Below, in pieces: positions 39,722 to 41,414 of a stretch of DNA of 41,414 bases. This stretch comes from an uncultured Acidimicrobiaceae bacterium (lineage in GTDB: Bacteria > Actinomycetota > Acidimicrobiia > Acidimicrobiales > RAAP-2): the NCBI GenBank assembly GCA_903894295.1, contig CAITPI010000063.1, positions 1 through 41,414 on the forward strand, written 5' to 3'. Below the pieces are notes generated by a model. That model saw only the letters and a program-made list of their open reading frames with translations. It did no database searches and was not told where the DNA came from. Numbering within the stretch: position 1 is the first letter of the stretch; the number at the start of each line of letters is the position of its first letter. The position numbers and the translations under genes are program-made.

Positions 39722-41278
39722 ATGACCGACCAACTGGCTGACACCGCCTTGTCGACCCCGGGGAAGCCAAAGCGCCCCAACATCCTCCTTGTCGTCTCCG
39801 ACCAGGAACGCCAGCGTTCATGGTTGCCGACCGGGGTATCGCTCCCCTGGCGCGACCGTCTCCGCTCCGAGGGACTCGAGTTCACCAACTACTTCACCCA
39901 CTCGTCCCCCTGCTCGCCCAGTCGGGCCACGCTCTTCACCGGGCGCTACCTGCCCGGCCACGGCGTCGTGGACAACGTGATCATGCCCGAGCATGCCGAA
40001 CTGCCCACGACGACGCCGACACTCGGATCACTGCTCGGCTCGGCCGGATACCGGTCGTCCTACATCGGCAAGTGGCACCTCTCCCATCCCGCCCAGCCCG
40101 ACATGGAGGCCTATGGCTTCGCCGACTGGGACGGAAACGACCGGCACTTCATGGGCTGGGCCGGCACCGGCGTCCACTTCGATCCCTTGATCGCGTCGAA
40201 TGCCGCCCACTGGCTGCGGGAGAACGCCGCTCCGGCCGAGGGAGCCCCGGACGAACCGTGGTTCCTGACCGTGGCCCTGGTCAATCCCCACGACGTCATG
40301 TGGTTCCCGGTCGACCAGCCCGGTTACAAGGAGACCCATCCCGACGAAGTCGCCATGATCCGCAAGGTCCTCGAGTCGGCGGCCTGGAAGGAAGACGACA
40401 CGCTACCCGTCTACTCCGAGCCCTATCCCGAGGTCTGCGACACCTTGCCGGCGAACTTCGACGACGATCTGCACACCAAGCCCGAATCCCATCGTCAGTG
40501 GCGCTGGGACCAGCAGCACGGTCTCTACGGCTACATCGACCCGGCCGACACCCGCTCGTGGCTCCGTCATCTCGACTACTACGTCCACCTCCACCATCTG
40601 GCCGACCAGAGCCTCGGGACGGTGCTTGGCGCCCTCGAGGCGTCCGGGGCATGGGACGACACCATCATCATCTTCACCTCGGACCACGGCGACATGTGCG
40701 GCTCCCACGGCCTCCGCTCCAAGGGTCCTTTCGTCTACGACGAGATCATGCGGGTTCCGCTCTACGTGAAGGTCCCCGGCACGACCGGGGCCGGCACGGT
40801 GACCAACGCCCTCGGCTCCCATGCCGACCTGGCCGCCACCATCTGCGCCCTGGCCGGAGTGGAGCCGTCCACGGTGGCCTCGACCGTCCAGGGGGTCGAC
40901 CTCTCGCCCGTCCTGGCCGATCCGGCCGCCCGCGTGCAGGAGCAGATCCTCTTTGCCCAGGACTCGGCCCAGACCACGAACCTCAACAACATCCGCTACG
41001 CCCTACGCGGCTTTTTCGACGGGATCACCAAGTACGCCCGCTACTACGGCGTCGGAGGCGGCAAGCCGTCCACCGGCCTGTGGGGCAAGTCACCCGGCCA
41101 GAAGCTCTTCGACGTGGACTGCGCCTTCGACGACAACGACCTCGAGTGGTACGACCACTCCGAGGATCCCCACGAGTTGGTCAACCTGGCCAACGACCGG
41201 TCCCGACGACAGGAGTCCCGCGACCTCTATGACCGCCTGGCCGCGCTCGAAGCCGAGTTCCTGATCACCATGCCCTAG
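39722..41278 (+). CDS. Cys-type sulfatase
   Basis: A 518-aa sulfatase of the alkaline-phosphatase superfamily. The signature CSPSRATLFTGRYL carries Cys64, the residue converted to formylglycine; Asp27 (VVSDQE) and the later TSDHGDMCG supply metal ligands, with KWHLSHP near residue 118. There is no signal peptide, so it is probably cytoplasmic, as are choline-sulfatase-like enzymes. The substrate is unknown. It needs a formylglycine-generating enzyme encoded elsewhere. ATG 39722 is 7 nt after TACCGT (39709-39714), so a leaderless transcript is predicted and an upstream GTG at 39665 is rejected. It diverges from the thiolase operon across 198 bp. Confidence 0.9.
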   Translation: MTDQLADTALSTPGKPKRPNILLVVSDQERQRSWLPTGVSLPWRDRLRSEGLEFTNYFTHSSPCSPSRATLFTGRYLPGHGVVDNVIMPEHAELPTTTPTLGSLLGSAGYRSSYIGKWHLSHPAQPDMEAYGFADWDGNDRHFMGWAGTGVHFDPLIASNAAHWLRENAAPAEGAPDEPWFLTVALVNPHDVMWFPVDQPGYKETHPDEVAMIRKVLESAAWKEDDTLPVYSEPYPEVCDTLPANFDDDLHTKPESHRQWRWDQQHGLYGYIDPADTRSWLRHLDYYVHLHHLADQSLGTVLGALEASGAWDDTIIIFTSDHGDMCGSHGLRSKGPFVYDEIMRVPLYVKVPGTTGAGTVTNALGSHADLAATICALAGVEPSTVASTVQGVDLSPVLADPAARVQEQILFAQDSAQTTNLNNIRYALRGFFDGITKYARYYGVGGGKPSTGLWGKSPGQKLFDVDCAFDDNDLEWYDHSEDPHELVNLANDRSRRQESRDLYDRLAALEAEFLITMP

Positions 41279-41298
41279 GTTCGGCAGCAAGGTGGGAT

Positions 41299-41321
41299 GG
41301 GTGTGCGTAAAACACACACCC
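41299..41321 (+). terminator. Terminator-like hairpin after the sulfatase
   Basis: GGGTGTG / CGTAAAACA / CACACCC, a perfect 7-bp stem beginning 20 bp after the sulfatase stop, with an A-rich loop and no T-run. Confidence 0.55.
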
Positions 41322-41414
41322 GCACCTGACCTCCGAACCGGATGCAACCACTCGCCGTTCAGCTGAGCGACCGCACCCCGTCCACGTCCTACACCACGAC
41401 AGTTGCGTGGCCGC

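Noticed and set aside
41340-41395. A tRNA-like stretch on the minus strand (GCTCAGCTGAACGGCGAG resembles a D arm)
   Set aside because: No pairing acceptor stem, no TTCRA T loop and no sensible anticodon arm could be built; also cut close to the window edge.

Overview
The window is a GC-rich (about two thirds G+C by eye), gene-dense chromosomal segment of an actinobacterium. A LexA box of the mycobacterial/actinobacterial type, widespread leaderless starts, tRNA genes without an encoded CCA, an actinobacterial [3Fe-4S] ferredoxin, DUF2510 and lipoproteins with threonine/serine-rich linkers all fit Actinomycetota. The set of FadD, nitronate monooxygenase, thiolase/DUF35 and CurA-like reductase genes suggests Acidimicrobiia or a relative (inference; no database search was possible). 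No insertion sequence, integrase, CRISPR array, rRNA or prophage gene is visible.

Layout. 1-6.9 kb, mostly plus strand: a FUSC transporter, a small protein of unknown function under an apparent SOS promoter, a sulfotransferase preceded by a micro-ORF, a pore-like membrane protein, an acyl-CoA synthetase, a nitronate monooxygenase/enoyl reductase-like enzyme and a 63-aa membrane protein. 6.9-13.2 kb, minus strand: a second FUSC protein, then a signalling operon (isochorismatase-like hydrolase, hybrid histidine kinase, REC-EAL c-di-GMP phosphodiesterase). 13.4-16.3 kb: a secreted CocE/X-Pro-type hydrolase lipoprotein and an NADP-dependent MDR reductase. 16.4-19.3 kb, minus: a histidine kinase whose phosphoacceptor His is missing and an orphan amino-acid-type binding lipoprotein. 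19.5-23.9 kb: a J-domain/DUF2510 membrane protein, a small protein, a CaX-type antiporter, RNase D and a DUF3558-like lipoprotein. 24-29.4 kb: an OafA-type acyltransferase-SGNH protein, an HTH + VWA pair behind a near-consensus promoter, and an SF2 helicase. 29.8-36.2 kb: a pirin, tRNA-Glu(CTC) and tRNA-Gln(CTG), a two-gene phosphonate-catabolism cassette, then ferredoxin-gltX-YdcF and an MBL-fold hydrolase. 36.3-39.5 kb, minus: a tightly overlapped operon of two DUF35/OB-fold proteins and two thiolase-fold proteins that both lack the catalytic cysteine. 39.7-41.3 kb: a Cys-type sulfatase.

Regulation is the most striking layer. At least fourteen start codons sit 6-8 nt behind a TANNNT hexamer, so leaderless mRNAs appear to be the default for genes that head transcription units, while internal operon genes use ATGA/GTGA overlaps or Shine-Dalgarno sequences. 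Within this pattern two sites stand out. One is a perfect LexA box filling the -35/-10 spacer of an unknown small gene. The other is a KstR-like inverted repeat over the likely -10 of the Cys-less thiolase/DUF35 operon, which I consider the best candidate for an undescribed enzyme system here.
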